From assembly GCF_002760665.1 (NCBI RefSeq), contig NZ_PDOB01000002.1, positions 1 through 64,000 on the forward strand: DNA of 64,000 bases, in the 5' to 3' direction. The DNA is from Massilia psychrophila (GTDB taxonomy: Bacteria > Pseudomonadota > Gammaproteobacteria > Burkholderiales > Burkholderiaceae_D). Both the position numbers and the translations under genes were made by a program. Under the pieces are notes generated by a model. The model was not told the DNA's origin and made no database searches. It was given only the letters and a program-made list of their open reading frames with translations. Shown one piece after another: positions 9,187 through 20,179 of this stretch; the first letter of the stretch is position 1; every line of letters starts with the position of its first letter.

Positions 9187-10116
9187 CTACAAAGCGCCGC
9201 CTTTAAACACGATCAGCCGCTCAGGTGCAAGCACCGCGTATTCCCGCAAGACGGCAGTGCCAAGCAGGTGCTCGTGGTGATACACGCGCACCCGGCCCAG
9301 TTGCTCCGGCACGGCGACGTCTTCCTTGCCCAATGCCAGCCGCTGGCCGTTGAGGAAGCGCTTCGCCAGTTCGTCCGTCAGTTGCACCGCCGGAAAGCTC
9401 GACAGCAGCGCATCGACCGGCGCCAGCATCGACAGCGGCGCCGGGTTCGCCTGCAAGGTCTCCAGCGTCACCATGCCGTCGACCGTCAGCGCGCCGACCC
9501 GAATGCGGCGCAGCGCATTCAGGTGGGCGCCGCAGCCGAGGGCGTTGCCGATGTCTTCGCCCAGCACGCGGATGTAGGTGCCCTTGCTGCAGGTGACCAG
9601 GAGCTTGAGGAACGGCGCCTCGTAGGCAACAAAGTCGAGCTGGTGGATCGTCACGGGGCGCGCTTCGCGCTCCAGCGTGATGCCTTCGCGGGCGTACTCG
9701 TAATACGCACGGCCGTCGCGCTTCAAGGCCGAATACATCGGCGGCACCTGCATGATCGGGCCGCGCCACTGCGCCAGCACGGCGTCGATCTGCGCGCGCG
9801 TGACGTTCACTTCGCCGGTAAAAATCGCTTCGCCTTCGGTGTCGCCGGTGTTGGTGCTGATGCCAAGGTGGACCGTGGTCTCGTAGGTCTTGTCCGCTTC
9901 CAGCAGGTCTTGCGAAAACTTGGTCGCTTCGCCGAAGCACAGCGGCAGCAGGCCGGTGGCGAACGGATCGAGGGTGCCGGTGTGGCCGGCCTTTTTGGCG
10001 TTGAGCACCCGCTTGGCCTTGATCAGGGCGTCGTTCGACGACAGGCCGACCGGTTTGTCGAGCAGCAGCACGCCGTCGACCAGGTCGCGGACCCGTTTTA
10101 CGTGAGGCTGTTTCAT
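9187..10116 (-). CDS. truB: tRNA pseudouridine(55) synthase TruB
   Basis: 309 residues. It converts U55 of tRNA to pseudouridine and also acts as a tRNA chaperone. The N-terminal GVLLLDKPVGLSSNDAL and the catalytic GHTGTLDPFATGLL, with its Asp nucleophile, are diagnostic. The C-terminal PUA-like region ends in RLIVFKGGAL. The ATG (10116-10114) directly abuts the rbfA stop codon, so the two genes are translationally coupled. No intrinsic terminator is obvious downstream before typA. Confidence 0.98.
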   Translation of the reverse strand: MKQPHVKRVRDLVDGVLLLDKPVGLSSNDALIKAKRVLNAKKAGHTGTLDPFATGLLPLCFGEATKFSQDLLEADKTYETTVHLGISTNTGDTEGEAIFTGEVNVTRAQIDAVLAQWRGPIMQVPPMYSALKRDGRAYYEYAREGITLEREARPVTIHQLDFVAYEAPFLKLLVTCSKGTYIRVLGEDIGNALGCGAHLNALRRIRVGALTVDGMVTLETLQANPAPLSMLAPVDALLSSFPAVQLTDELAKRFLNGQRLALGKEDVAVPEQLGRVRVYHHEHLLGTAVLREYAVLAPERLIVFKGGAL

Positions 10117-10530
10117 TTATTGTGGTTCGGCTTCCGGCTTTTCGTCCGGCTCGGCGTCGGCCGCGCGGGTGGCGTTGGCCTGGTCGATCAGCAACGACAT
10201 TTCCATGCCGCGCGAGGTCGAGGTGTCGTGCACGAAATGCAGTGCCGGCAGGGTGTGGATGTGCAGCAGCTTGCCCAACTGGTTGCGGATGAACCCGGAC
10301 GCGGCGGCGAGGCCCTCGTTGGTGTTCTTGATCGCTTCCTTCTTGTCGTTGAGCATGGTGTAGAACACCTTGGCATGGGCGTAGTCGGGCGTGATCTGCA
10401 CTTCGGTAATGGTGACCATGCCGATGCGGGGGTCTTTCAAGCCGGAGGCAAGGATTTCGGCCAGGTCGCGCTGGATCTGGTCGGCCACGCGCAGGCCGCG
10501 CGCGGGAATGTTTTTGCTGTGTTTTGCCAT
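10117..10530 (-). CDS. rbfA: 30S ribosome-binding factor RbfA
   Basis: 137 residues. It is a KH-domain protein that binds immature 30S subunits and helps process the 5' end of 16S rRNA. It opens with [20 protein letters not shown], and the family signature [22 protein letters not shown] follows. An acidic, low-complexity tail (DEKPEAEP) extends beyond the usual core. The stop touches the truB start. Upstream there are only about 20 bp before a strong terminator hairpin, which leaves little room for its own promoter; expression probably depends on read-through from infB or on a promoter inside infB. Confidence 0.97.
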   Translation of the reverse strand: MAKHSKNIPARGLRVADQIQRDLAEILASGLKDPRIGMVTITEVQITPDYAHAKVFYTMLNDKKEAIKNTNEGLAAASGFIRNQLGKLLHIHTLPALHFVHDTSTSRGMEMSLLIDQANATRAADAEPDEKPEAEPQ

Positions 10531-10549
10531 GATCGTCTATTACTTCTCT

Positions 10550-10597
10550 AAAAAAACGCAGGGCGTCAATCAGCGTGATGCCGATTGACGCCCTGCG
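10550..10597 (-). terminator. Strong intrinsic terminator between infB and rbfA
   Basis: On the minus strand a perfect 15-bp stem (arms 10597-10583 and 10571-10557, around CGCAGGGCGTCAATC) with an 11-nt loop is followed by seven T (10556-10550). It lies about 30 bp after the infB stop and about 20 bp before the rbfA ATG. It therefore splits what is usually one operon. Confidence 0.92.
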
Positions 10598-10625
10598 ATG
10601 TTGCTGCTGTTTTTCGATTAACCGA

Positions 10626-13448
10626 TTACAGCGTCCGGGCGATCTCTTGGACTTCGAACACTTCCAGGGTGTCGCCAACCTGGATGTCGTTGTAGTTCTT
10701 GAGCGACAGGCCGCACTCGAGGCCGGCGCGGACATCTTTGGCGTCGTCCTTGAAGCGTTTGAGCGAATCGATTTCGCCAGTCCACACCACGATGTTGTTG
10801 CGCAGCAGGCGCACCGACGACGACCGCTTGACCACACCATCGGTGACCAGGCAACCGGCAACGGCGCCAACTTTCGACACCAGGATGACCTGGCGAATCT
10901 CGACCTGGCCGGTGATGGTCTCGCGCTTCTCAGGCGAGAGCATGCCCGACAACGCGGCGCGCACTTCGTCGATCGCATCGTAGATGATGTTGTAGTAGCG
11001 GATGTCGACGCCGTTCGACTCGGCCAGCTTGCGCGCCTGGGCGTCGGCCCGGGTGTTGAAGCCGATAATGACCGCTTTCGAGGCCACTGCCAGGTTGACG
11101 TCCGACTCGGTAATACCGCCCACTGCAGCATGCACGACTTGTACACGCACTTCGTTGGTCGACAATTTCTGCAACGAGCTGACGAGCGCTTCCTGCGAAC
11201 CTTGCACGTCGGTCTTGATGATCACCGGCAGGTTCTTGACCTCGCCTTCGGCCATCTGGTCGAACATGTTTTCCATCTTCGCTGCCTGCTGCTTGGCCAG
11301 TTTCACGTCGCGGAACTTACCTTGACGGAACAGACCGATTTCACGCGCCTTGCGCTCGTCGGCCATGACCATCACTTCTTCACCGGCAACCGGCACTTCG
11401 GTCAGGCCCTGGATCTCGACCGGAATCGATGGACCGGCTTCGGTGATCGATTTGCCGTTTTCGTCGAGCATGGCGCGCACGCGGCCGAACGAGGAACCGG
11501 CTAGGATCACGTCGCCGCGACGCAAGGTACCGGATTGCACCAGGATGGTGGCGACCGGGCCTTTACCCTTGTCGAGGCGGCTTTCAACCACCAGGCCACG
11601 GGCCGGCGCATCGCGCGGTGCTTTCAGTTCCAGCACTTCGGCCTGCAACAGCACCTGCTCGAGCAGCTCGTCGATACCCTGGCCGGTCTTGGCCGACACT
11701 GGCACGAATGGCGACTCGCCGCCGTATTCTTCCGGCAGAACCTGCTCGGCGACCAGTTCCTGCGTCACGCGGTCCAGGTTGCCGCCCGGCTTGTCGATCT
11801 TGTTGATCGCCACCACCAACGGCACGCCGGCAGCTTTTGCGTGGGCGATCGCTTCCTTCGTCTGCGGCATCACGCCGTCGTCCGCCGCCACCACCAGGAT
11901 GACGATGTCGGTCGCTTTTGCTCCCCGTGCACGCATGGCCGTAAAGGCTTCGTGACCCGGGGTGTCGAGGAAAGTGATCATGCCGCGCGGCGTTTCGACG
12001 TGGTAAGCGCCGATGTGCTGCGTAATGCCGCCCGCTTCGCCGGACGCCACTTTGGCGCGGCGGATGTAGTCGAGCAGCGAGGTCTTGCCGTGGTCGACGT
12101 GACCCATGACGGTGACCACCGGTGCGCGCGACATCGACTCGAAGTGGGTTTGCTCGCCCTGATCGGCCAGCAGTGCTTCCGGATCGTCTTCGGCGGCGGC
12201 AAATGCTTTATGGCCCATTTCTTCGACCAGAATCATGGCCGTTTCCTGGTCCAGCACCTGGTTGATGGTGCACATCTGGCCCAGCTTCATCAATTGCTTG
12301 ATGACTTCCGATGCCTTCACGGACATCTTGTGCGCCAGTTCGGCGACCGTGATGGTCTCCGGCACGTGGACGTCCTTGATGACCGCTTCGGTCGGCGCCT
12401 GGAAATTGGTTTCGCGGTCTTCGTGGTGCGAAGGACGGCGACCGCCCTTGCTGGCGCCACCGCGCCAGCCGTCGCGTCCGCCGGTACCGACGTTGCCGCG
12501 AGGCTTGATCGAACCCGGGGCACCACGTTTTTTGGCGTCGTCCGACCAAGTCGACGAAACGTTCGCCGATTTGATCGACTTCTTGTCGGCCGTGAGCGGC
12601 TTCTTGTCGGCGACTTTTTCGCCCGGCTTTTTATCGGCCGGCTTGTGCAGCGTGCCTTCCGGCGCCTTCGGCTTCAGGGCGGCAACGGGCGGCGCGACCG
12701 GCTCGGGCGCCTTGATGGCACGGCGCGGCGCGTTCATCATGGCCTTGATCGCAGCGACTTCGTCGGCCACGGCCTTGCGCGCCCTGTCGTTCGCTGCGAC
12801 GCGGTCGGCAGCTTCCTTGGCGGCAGCGGCAGCCTTGGTCTTGGCATCGGCGGCGGCAGCTTTCTTCGCTTCGTCGTCGGCAGCGGCAACACCGGCGCTG
12901 GCGGCTTGGGCCGCGGCGCGCTTGGCGTCTTCGGCCGCTTCCTTCTTCGCTTCGTTTTCAGCCTGCTTGGACTGGGCTTCTTTTTCAGCGTCGAGCTTGG
13001 CGAGGCGTTCCTGCTTTTCGCGCAGGTCCGCTTCTTGGCGCAAGATCAGCTCGGCCTGGCGGCGCGCTTCGTCTTCACGGCGCGTCACTTCGGCGACATC
13101 AATGACCGGCGGCGGCGCCTCGATCACTGGCGGCGCGACCGGTTCGTCGCGCTGCACGAAGGTGCGCACTTTTTTGACCGCTACCTGGATCGTGCGTGAC
13201 TTGCCCGAAGCGTCAGCCTGCTTGATCTCGGTCGTTTCCTTGCGCGTCAGCGTGATCTTCTTCTTTTCGGTGTCCGCCGCCGTGCCGTGGGTATGGCGCA
13301 GATGGGTCAACAGCTTATCCTTATCATCTTTCGACAATGGATCTGACGTCGAGCTTTTCTCGACGCCGGCAGAACGCAGCTGCGTCAGCAGCAAGTCTGC
13401 CGGCATCTTCAGTTCGGTGGCAAATTGGGCTACGTTGTTACTCGCCAT
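10626..13448 (-). CDS. infB: Translation initiation factor IF-2
   Basis: 940 residues. This GTPase delivers fMet-tRNA to the 30S subunit. It begins with an IF2_N domain ([21 protein letters not shown]). A long Ala/Lys/Glu-rich linker, probably a coiled coil, follows at about residues 100-270, then a second IF2_N-type domain near 365-415. The G domain starts near residue 445 with [14 protein letters not shown], then [16 protein letters not shown] and NKIDKPGG. The C-terminal domains bind fMet-tRNA. The start is supported by AGAGGA upstream of ATG 13448. It lies 47 bp downstream of nusA in the same operon and is followed by a strong terminator. Confidence 0.98.
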   Translation of the reverse strand: MASNNVAQFATELKMPADLLLTQLRSAGVEKSSTSDPLSKDDKDKLLTHLRHTHGTAADTEKKKITLTRKETTEIKQADASGKSRTIQVAVKKVRTFVQRDEPVAPPVIEAPPPVIDVAEVTRREDEARRQAELILRQEADLREKQERLAKLDAEKEAQSKQAENEAKKEAAEDAKRAAAQAASAGVAAADDEAKKAAAADAKTKAAAAAKEAADRVAANDRARKAVADEVAAIKAMMNAPRRAIKAPEPVAPPVAALKPKAPEGTLHKPADKKPGEKVADKKPLTADKKSIKSANVSSTWSDDAKKRGAPGSIKPRGNVGTGGRDGWRGGASKGGRRPSHHEDRETNFQAPTEAVIKDVHVPETITVAELAHKMSVKASEVIKQLMKLGQMCTINQVLDQETAMILVEEMGHKAFAAAEDDPEALLADQGEQTHFESMSRAPVVTVMGHVDHGKTSLLDYIRRAKVASGEAGGITQHIGAYHVETPRGMITFLDTPGHEAFTAMRARGAKATDIVILVVAADDGVMPQTKEAIAHAKAAGVPLVVAINKIDKPGGNLDRVTQELVAEQVLPEEYGGESPFVPVSAKTGQGIDELLEQVLLQAEVLELKAPRDAPARGLVVESRLDKGKGPVATILVQSGTLRRGDVILAGSSFGRVRAMLDENGKSITEAGPSIPVEIQGLTEVPVAGEEVMVMADERKAREIGLFRQGKFRDVKLAKQQAAKMENMFDQMAEGEVKNLPVIIKTDVQGSQEALVSSLQKLSTNEVRVQVVHAAVGGITESDVNLAVASKAVIIGFNTRADAQARKLAESNGVDIRYYNIIYDAIDEVRAALSGMLSPEKRETITGQVEIRQVILVSKVGAVAGCLVTDGVVKRSSSVRLLRNNIVVWTGEIDSLKRFKDDAKDVRAGLECGLSLKNYNDIQVGDTLEVFEVQEIARTL

Positions 13449-13495
13449 TCAGTCCTCTTTTCTTTGTGTCGCGACAGATGATAAAGATACTCAAA

Positions 13496-15546
<2,051 letters not shown>

Positions 15547-15598
15547 TCAATCTCTCCAGATACCAGGCCCGCGCGCGGACCGCTAAAAACGTTTTACC

Positions 15599-15689
15599 AA
15601 AAAAAAAATGGGCATCTGCCCATCTTCTTATATTCCCTGCCAGATGAAGCACTTGCATCAGGCTAACGCTGGCAAGGGACTTTATTCGA
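15599..15689 (-). ncRNA. rimP leader RNA with intrinsic terminator (candidate attenuator)
   Basis: Between the promoter at 15696-15724 and rimP the transcript would carry two hairpins. The first pairs TCCCTTGCCAG (15679-15669) with CTGGCAGGGA (15643-15634), leaving one bulged T. The second is a compact terminator, ATGGGCA and TGCCCAT around a 2-nt loop, followed by ten T (15608-15599). Most transcripts could end here, releasing an RNA of about 90 nt, unless the terminator is overridden. A rimP leader with a terminator has been described in gammaproteobacteria (from memory). This is a counterpart by position and layout; sequence homology is not claimed. Confidence 0.65.
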
Positions 15690-15695
15690 CTGCAG

Positions 15696-15724
15696 ATTAT
15701 AACGCTTTTCAGGCCCGCCCGCAA
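15696..15724 (-). promoter_or_regulatory. Sigma70 promoter of the rimP-nusA-infB operon
   Basis: On the minus strand a perfect TATAAT (15701-15696) lies 17 bp after TTGCGG (15724-15719). It is 150 bp upstream of the rimP TTG and just after the rluB stop. It is the best promoter match noticed in the window. Confidence 0.8.
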
Positions 15725-15805
15725 TCGCTCGCAAGTCAAATATCCATTAGTGCAACACTTGCTCTGCAATTAGCGGGATGCCTTCAAAGCCGGGCAGTCA
15801 TTGCA

Positions 15806-17839
15806 TCAACCGCGGCGGCCGCGGCGTGGCAGGCCATGGTCGGCGCCACGCGGACCTTGCGGGCCCTGGGGACGGCGCGCCGAACCGGCGTTGCCGAAGC
15901 CAAAAGTGGTCTGCAGCGGATCCGGCTGGCGCCCTTTCGGCGCACCGCCGGCGGACTGGCCGCCTGGACGACCCTGGCCTTGCGGACGACCGCCCTGGCC
16001 CTCCTGCGGACGGCCGCCTTGCCCACCATCGGACCGGCCCTGCCCTTGCGGACGGCCCTGCCCTTGCGGACGGCCCTGTCCCTGCCCTTGCGGACGGCCT
16101 TGACCCTGGCCGCCACCGGCGGTTGGATGACCGCCGGGCATGCCGCCGAAGCCGGCGCCGACCGGCGCCGCCTGGCTGCGGCCATGCGGCCGGCCGCCAC
16201 GACCCATGCCACGGCCGTTCGGCGGACCGAACGGGTCGGCATTGCGGTTGGCGTCGACGCGGTCGATGCGGTTGCCGTCGTTGCGGCTATCCTCGTCGAG
16301 CACGCGCGGACCGGCGGCAGCGCGGCCTTTGGGACCGCGGGCATCCGGCGCGCTGGCGCGCTCGCCTTTTTCGCTCCGATCACTTTTTTCGCCTTTTTTC
16401 TCCACGCCGAACGCCGACAGCAGCGCGCGCACGTCATTTTCTTCCAGCTCTTCCCAACGGCCACGCTTGAGGCCGCTCGGCAGGGTCATCGCGCCGTAAC
16501 GGGTACGGATCAGGCGCGAGACGGTCAGGCCGATTGCCTCGAACATGCGGCGCACTTCACGGTTGCGGCCTTCGCCGATCACCACGCGGTACCACTTGTT
16601 GATGCCTTCGCCGCCGCCGTCGGCGATCTTGGTGAACGCCGCGGTGCCGTCGTCGAGCTCGACGCCGGCCAGCAGCTTCTGGCGCATGCCTTCTTCCAGT
16701 TCGCCCAACGTACGCACCGCGTATTCACGGTCGATGTTGTAGCGCGGGTGCATCAGCCGGTTGGCCAGGTCGCCCGAGGTGGTAAACATCAGCAGACCTT
16801 CGGTGTTGAAGTCGAGGCGGCCGACGGCGAGCCATTTGCCGGCTTTCATGGTCGGCAGGCGGTCGAACACCGATGGCCGGCCTTCCGGGTCGTCGTGGCT
16901 GACGATTTCGCCGGCCGGCTTGTGGTACACCAGCACACGCGGCGGCTTGCTGCTCACTTTACGGTGAATCAGCTTGCCGTTGATGCGCACCGCGTCCGAC
17001 GGCAGGATGCGCTGGCCGATGTGGGCCGGCTCGCCGTTGACCGACACGCGGCCGGCGACGATCAGGTCTTCCATGTCGCGGCGCGAGCCGAGACCGGCCT
17101 CGGCCAGCACCTTGTGCAGCTTGGGCGCATCGTCGTCCGACGTCAGGTCGCGCTTGACCGGCTTGGATGGCTGCGAGCGGGGGCCATCGTTGGCGTCGAA
17201 CGCGTCGGACGTGACGTACGAAAACGCTTCGTCGGCGTCGTTACCGCGCGGTTTGCGGTGATGCTGCAGGCCGGGATTGCCCTTCTTGTTGGTCTTCGGA
17301 CGCGGAGCGCGCTCCGGGCGTGGAGGCCGCGGCGCACGCGCCTCGGCACCTTCAGCCGCGGCAAGCGGGATGGCGGCGGCCGCCTCGGCCCCGGCGTCTT
17401 GCACCGGCGGCTGCAGCTGCGGGGCGAGCGCGTCACGCTGCTGGCGCTGTTCGCGCATCTGGCGCGGACCGCGCGGCGGACGCTGGCCACGGGCGCCTGG
17501 CACCTCGGCGCCTGCAACCGCATCTGCAGCATCGGCCGGCCCTGTCGGCTCGGCCAATGCTGCAGGTGCGGCGGCGATCGTTTGCGCCTTCGGCGGGCGC
17601 GGCTTGCGCGCGGCTGGCGCCGCTGCGGCCGGATCGGCGGCTTCGACGGTGATTGCGGCGGCGGCGTCATTGGGCGCGGCCTTGGCCACGCGCTTGGCGC
17701 GCGGCGCCTTGACGCCGGCTGCCGTGTCGGCCTCGATCTGGGCTTTGGTACGGCGCTTCGGCTTGGCCGCTGCTGCGTCCTTGCCGGCCATGTCGGCCAT
17801 ATCGGAGGCTGCTGTGTCTGTGGATTTAATTGGATTCAT
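15806..17839 (-). CDS. rluB: 23S rRNA pseudouridine synthase RluB with long low-complexity extensions
   Basis: 677 residues from ATG 17839, far longer than the roughly 290 of E. coli RluB. It should make pseudouridine 2605 in 23S rRNA. An Ala/Lys/Pro-rich N-terminal extension of about 230 residues is followed by an S4 RNA-binding domain ([20 protein letters not shown]). The catalytic domain has [15 protein letters not shown], with the Asp nucleophile, and [14 protein letters not shown]. The last 150 or so residues are Gly/Gln/Pro/Arg-rich repeats (GQGRPQ units). An upstream in-frame start at 17932 was rejected because ATG 17839 already overlaps scpB by 14 bp, a normal coupling arrangement. 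Confidence 0.93.
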   Translation of the reverse strand: MNPIKSTDTAASDMADMAGKDAAAAKPKRRTKAQIEADTAAGVKAPRAKRVAKAAPNDAAAAITVEAADPAAAAPAARKPRPPKAQTIAAAPAALAEPTGPADAADAVAGAEVPGARGQRPPRGPRQMREQRQQRDALAPQLQPPVQDAGAEAAAAIPLAAAEGAEARAPRPPRPERAPRPKTNKKGNPGLQHHRKPRGNDADEAFSYVTSDAFDANDGPRSQPSKPVKRDLTSDDDAPKLHKVLAEAGLGSRRDMEDLIVAGRVSVNGEPAHIGQRILPSDAVRINGKLIHRKVSSKPPRVLVYHKPAGEIVSHDDPEGRPSVFDRLPTMKAGKWLAVGRLDFNTEGLLMFTTSGDLANRLMHPRYNIDREYAVRTLGELEEGMRQKLLAGVELDDGTAAFTKIADGGGEGINKWYRVVIGEGRNREVRRMFEAIGLTVSRLIRTRYGAMTLPSGLKRGRWEELEENDVRALLSAFGVEKKGEKSDRSEKGERASAPDARGPKGRAAAGPRVLDEDSRNDGNRIDRVDANRNADPFGPPNGRGMGRGGRPHGRSQAAPVGAGFGGMPGGHPTAGGGQGQGRPQGQGQGRPQGQGRPQGQGRSDGGQGGRPQEGQGGRPQGQGRPGGQSAGGAPKGRQPDPLQTTFGFGNAGSARRPQGPQGPRGADHGLPRRGRRG
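16036..16095. repeat. 18-bp tandem repeat inside rluB
   Basis: Two exact copies of GGCCCTGCCCTTGCGGAC (16036-16053, 16054-16071) are followed by a third with a 6-bp insertion (16072-16095). They encode Gly-Gln-Gly-Arg-Pro-Gln type repeats in the RluB tail. Copy number could vary by slippage. Confidence 0.85.
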
Positions 17840-18602
17840 CGTTCGTTTCTGGGTTGTGCTGACCTGGCGCAGCGTCAACCGGTTTCTCTGGCGCAGGGTC
17901 GTGAATTGGGACTTCAACGGGTGAAGTGTCAAGGCCGGGGACGTCTATCTCGCCGCCTGCGCCATCATTGCCGGCGGCCATTGGGGCCGCCGCTTTGTCA
18001 AAATTTTCCTGCAAGGCCGCTTCCAGCGCCGCCATCTCGAGGCCGCTGCCGCGCATGTCGGCCACTTCCTGCAACGGCGGCAACTGCGACAGCGTCGCCA
18101 GGCCGAGGTCGTCGAGAAACTGCTTCGTCGTCCCCAGCAGCGCCGGGCGCCCGATCACTTCGCGGTGGCCCAGCACGTCGATCCAGCCGCGGTCCTCGAG
18201 CATCTTGATGGTCTGTGAATTGACCGCGACGCCACGAATTTCCTCGATGTCGCCGCGCGTAACGGGCTGGCGGTAGGCAATGATCGCCAGCGTTTCAAGT
18301 GTCGCGCGCGAATATTTGGGCGGCTTTTCCGGCGTCAGGCGGTCAAGGTATTGCTTCATTTCAGGCCGGCTCTGGAAGCGCCATCCGGTTGCCAGGCTAA
18401 CGACCTCGATGCCGCGCCCATCCCAGTCGTGGCGCAATTCTTCGAGCATCAGCTTGATGGAATCGGCGCCGACGCCAGTGCCCATCGCGCGACCGTTGTC
18501 GTCAGCATCGACGAACAGCTTTTTCATGCCATGGATCGAGATTGGCTCACGTGCGCACAGCAAGGCGGTTTCGAGGACAATTTTAGCCTCATCAGTATTC
18601 AT
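17826..18602 (-). CDS. scpB: Segregation and condensation protein B (ScpB)
   Basis: 258 residues. It is the winged-helix kleisin partner in the SMC-ScpA-ScpB condensin complex for chromosome segregation. It starts with [20 protein letters not shown]. The core is recognised from [40 protein letters not shown] and [20 protein letters not shown]. About 70 variable acidic residues follow the core. Its 3' end overlaps the rluB start by 14 bp. scpA is not in this window. Confidence 0.95.
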   Translation of the reverse strand: MNTDEAKIVLETALLCAREPISIHGMKKLFVDADDNGRAMGTGVGADSIKLMLEELRHDWDGRGIEVVSLATGWRFQSRPEMKQYLDRLTPEKPPKYSRATLETLAIIAYRQPVTRGDIEEIRGVAVNSQTIKMLEDRGWIDVLGHREVIGRPALLGTTKQFLDDLGLATLSQLPPLQEVADMRGSGLEMAALEAALQENFDKAAAPMAAGNDGAGGEIDVPGLDTSPVEVPIHDPAPEKPVDAAPGQHNPETNDESN

Positions 18603-18985
18603 AGCGATGTCGTCAGCGGATCTTGCGCATGCAATGCAATGAAAATATCAAAAACCCGATCAACGAAGCGTCGAACCGTGGTCAATACGGCCGATTGGCA
18701 AACAACTTTCGTTACACTGGAATCCGTCGCCCGGGCCGGTGCGCGGTGGGCAGGATGGTACTGGTGGCGAGATCCATCCTCTGCCACACGGCTGCCGGCA
18801 CACATGGCGGGCCGCAAGCCGTTGATTTTCAAGCGAAACGCTTCATTTGCGAGCGGCGGAAAGGCTTGGGGCCGGGCAAGCGCTACGTGAACGATCGACA
18901 TCGTTTCTTTAAACTGGCGCCATTGTACCTGATAAAACGGCGAACGGCGCACAGCCTTCAGGCAGGCAACGACCGGCGTTGTCAA
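18603..18985. other. Region between glk and scpB: weak ORF and a hairpin
   Basis: This stretch of 383 bp has no confident gene. A minus-strand frame of 128 codons (TTG at 18985 to TGA at 18599) fits exactly between the glk stop and the scpB ATG, with an ATGA overlap. Its third-position GC is only about 60 %, against about 85 % in neighbours, and its product looks like no family I know. The sequence also holds an imperfect inverted repeat, 18746-18758 (GTGGGCAGGATGG) with 18774-18787 (CCATCCTCTGCCAC), around a 15-nt loop, which could be an RNA structure. I call neither a gene nor an RNA. Confidence 0.35.
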
Positions 18986-20029
18986 TCAGCTTGCCAGTTT
19001 CTCCGCCAAAATCGCCGAGACGCCGAGAAAGGCCGGATAGTCGGCGGTGATGACGAAGGTCGGCACCTGCGCCAGGTAAGCGACGAAGCGGCCCTTCTGC
19101 TCGAAGCGGCTGCGAAACGGCGAGGCGGCGAAGCGCTCGCCCAGGCGCGGCACGATGCCCCCGCCTATATAGATGCCGCCTTGGGCGCCGAGGGTGATGG
19201 CGAGGTTGCCGGCCACGGTGCCGAGCATGCCGCAAAACACGTCGATGACCTGGTCGCACAACGCGCATTCGCCGCCCAGGGCGCGGCGGGTGATTTCCGG
19301 CGCCGCCAGCTTGCAATCGGGCTGGCCGGTGTGATGGGCCAGCGCGCGGTAGATCAGCTCGAGCCCGACGCCGGACAACAGCCGTTCGGCCGAGACGTGC
19401 TCGAACTGGCCCCAGGCAAAGCGCAGGATGGCGATCTCGGTGTCGTTGACCGGCGAAAAAGTGACGTGGCCGCCCTCGCTGCGCAGCGCGCTCCACCCCT
19501 CCCGGCACGGCACCAGGCCGGACACGCCGAGGCCGGTGCCGGCGCCCAGCAGCCCCATCGCACCGTGCTCGCGCGCGGCGCCGCCGCCGATCTGGCATTT
19601 CTGGCCGGCGTCGAGATACGGCAGGGCACGCGCCAGCGCGCTGAAATCGTTTTCCACCAACAGCGTGTCGAAACCGCACTCCCGGCGCAGCGCATCGATC
19701 GAAAATTCCCAGTGGTGGTTGGTCATCCGCACCAGGTCGCCCGTGACCGGATTGGCGATGGCAATTGCCGCGTGGCGAATCCTGCCGGCGCACATGCCAG
19801 CCGACAGCGCCGGCGAGGCCAGGTAGGCCTGCAATGCCGCTGCCAACGTCGGATAGCCGGCGCACGGCAGCACGGCGATGAAGCCGATCTGCCCCGGCGC
19901 CGATTCGAGCGCAAAGCGCGCGTTGGTGCCGCCGACATCGGCCAGCAGGCGGGGGCCATCGGCATAGGCGGCGGCGTGGGTAACGGCAGTTGCGGCTGGT
20001 AGCAACGGGGCGTGAATCGAAACAGTCAT
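18986..20029 (-). CDS. glk: Glucokinase (ROK-independent Glk type)
   Basis: 347 residues from ATG 20029; an upstream TTG at 20056 is possible but has no ribosome binding site. It phosphorylates glucose with ATP to glucose 6-phosphate in the cytosol. The N-terminal [15 protein letters not shown] is the phosphate-binding loop of bacterial Glk (COG0837). [19 protein letters not shown] matches the sugar-binding segment, and [15 protein letters not shown] is the adenosine-binding motif. [20 protein letters not shown] near the end is also typical. It stands alone upstream of scpB. Confidence 0.95.
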   Translation of the reverse strand: MTVSIHAPLLPAATAVTHAAAYADGPRLLADVGGTNARFALESAPGQIGFIAVLPCAGYPTLAAALQAYLASPALSAGMCAGRIRHAAIAIANPVTGDLVRMTNHHWEFSIDALRRECGFDTLLVENDFSALARALPYLDAGQKCQIGGGAAREHGAMGLLGAGTGLGVSGLVPCREGWSALRSEGGHVTFSPVNDTEIAILRFAWGQFEHVSAERLLSGVGLELIYRALAHHTGQPDCKLAAPEITRRALGGECALCDQVIDVFCGMLGTVAGNLAITLGAQGGIYIGGGIVPRLGERFAASPFRSRFEQKGRFVAYLAQVPTFVITADYPAFLGVSAILAEKLAS

Positions 20030-20179
20030 GATCGGAATTGAAAAGGCGACTGCCAAGCTTAAGGACTTCCGCTCAAGGACGCAAGCATTCTTTGTAGTTT
20101 AGGTACATCGTCTCGCAAAATACGCAAAATTTAGCCGAATTACTCCCTCGACAAGACGTAGTCGAGCTACTCCACTGCG

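Noticed and set aside
20147-20166. CTCGAC-N8-GTCGAG hairpin after the ABC ATPase gene
   Set aside because: Only 6 bp and no T tract on the minus strand, too weak to call a terminator.
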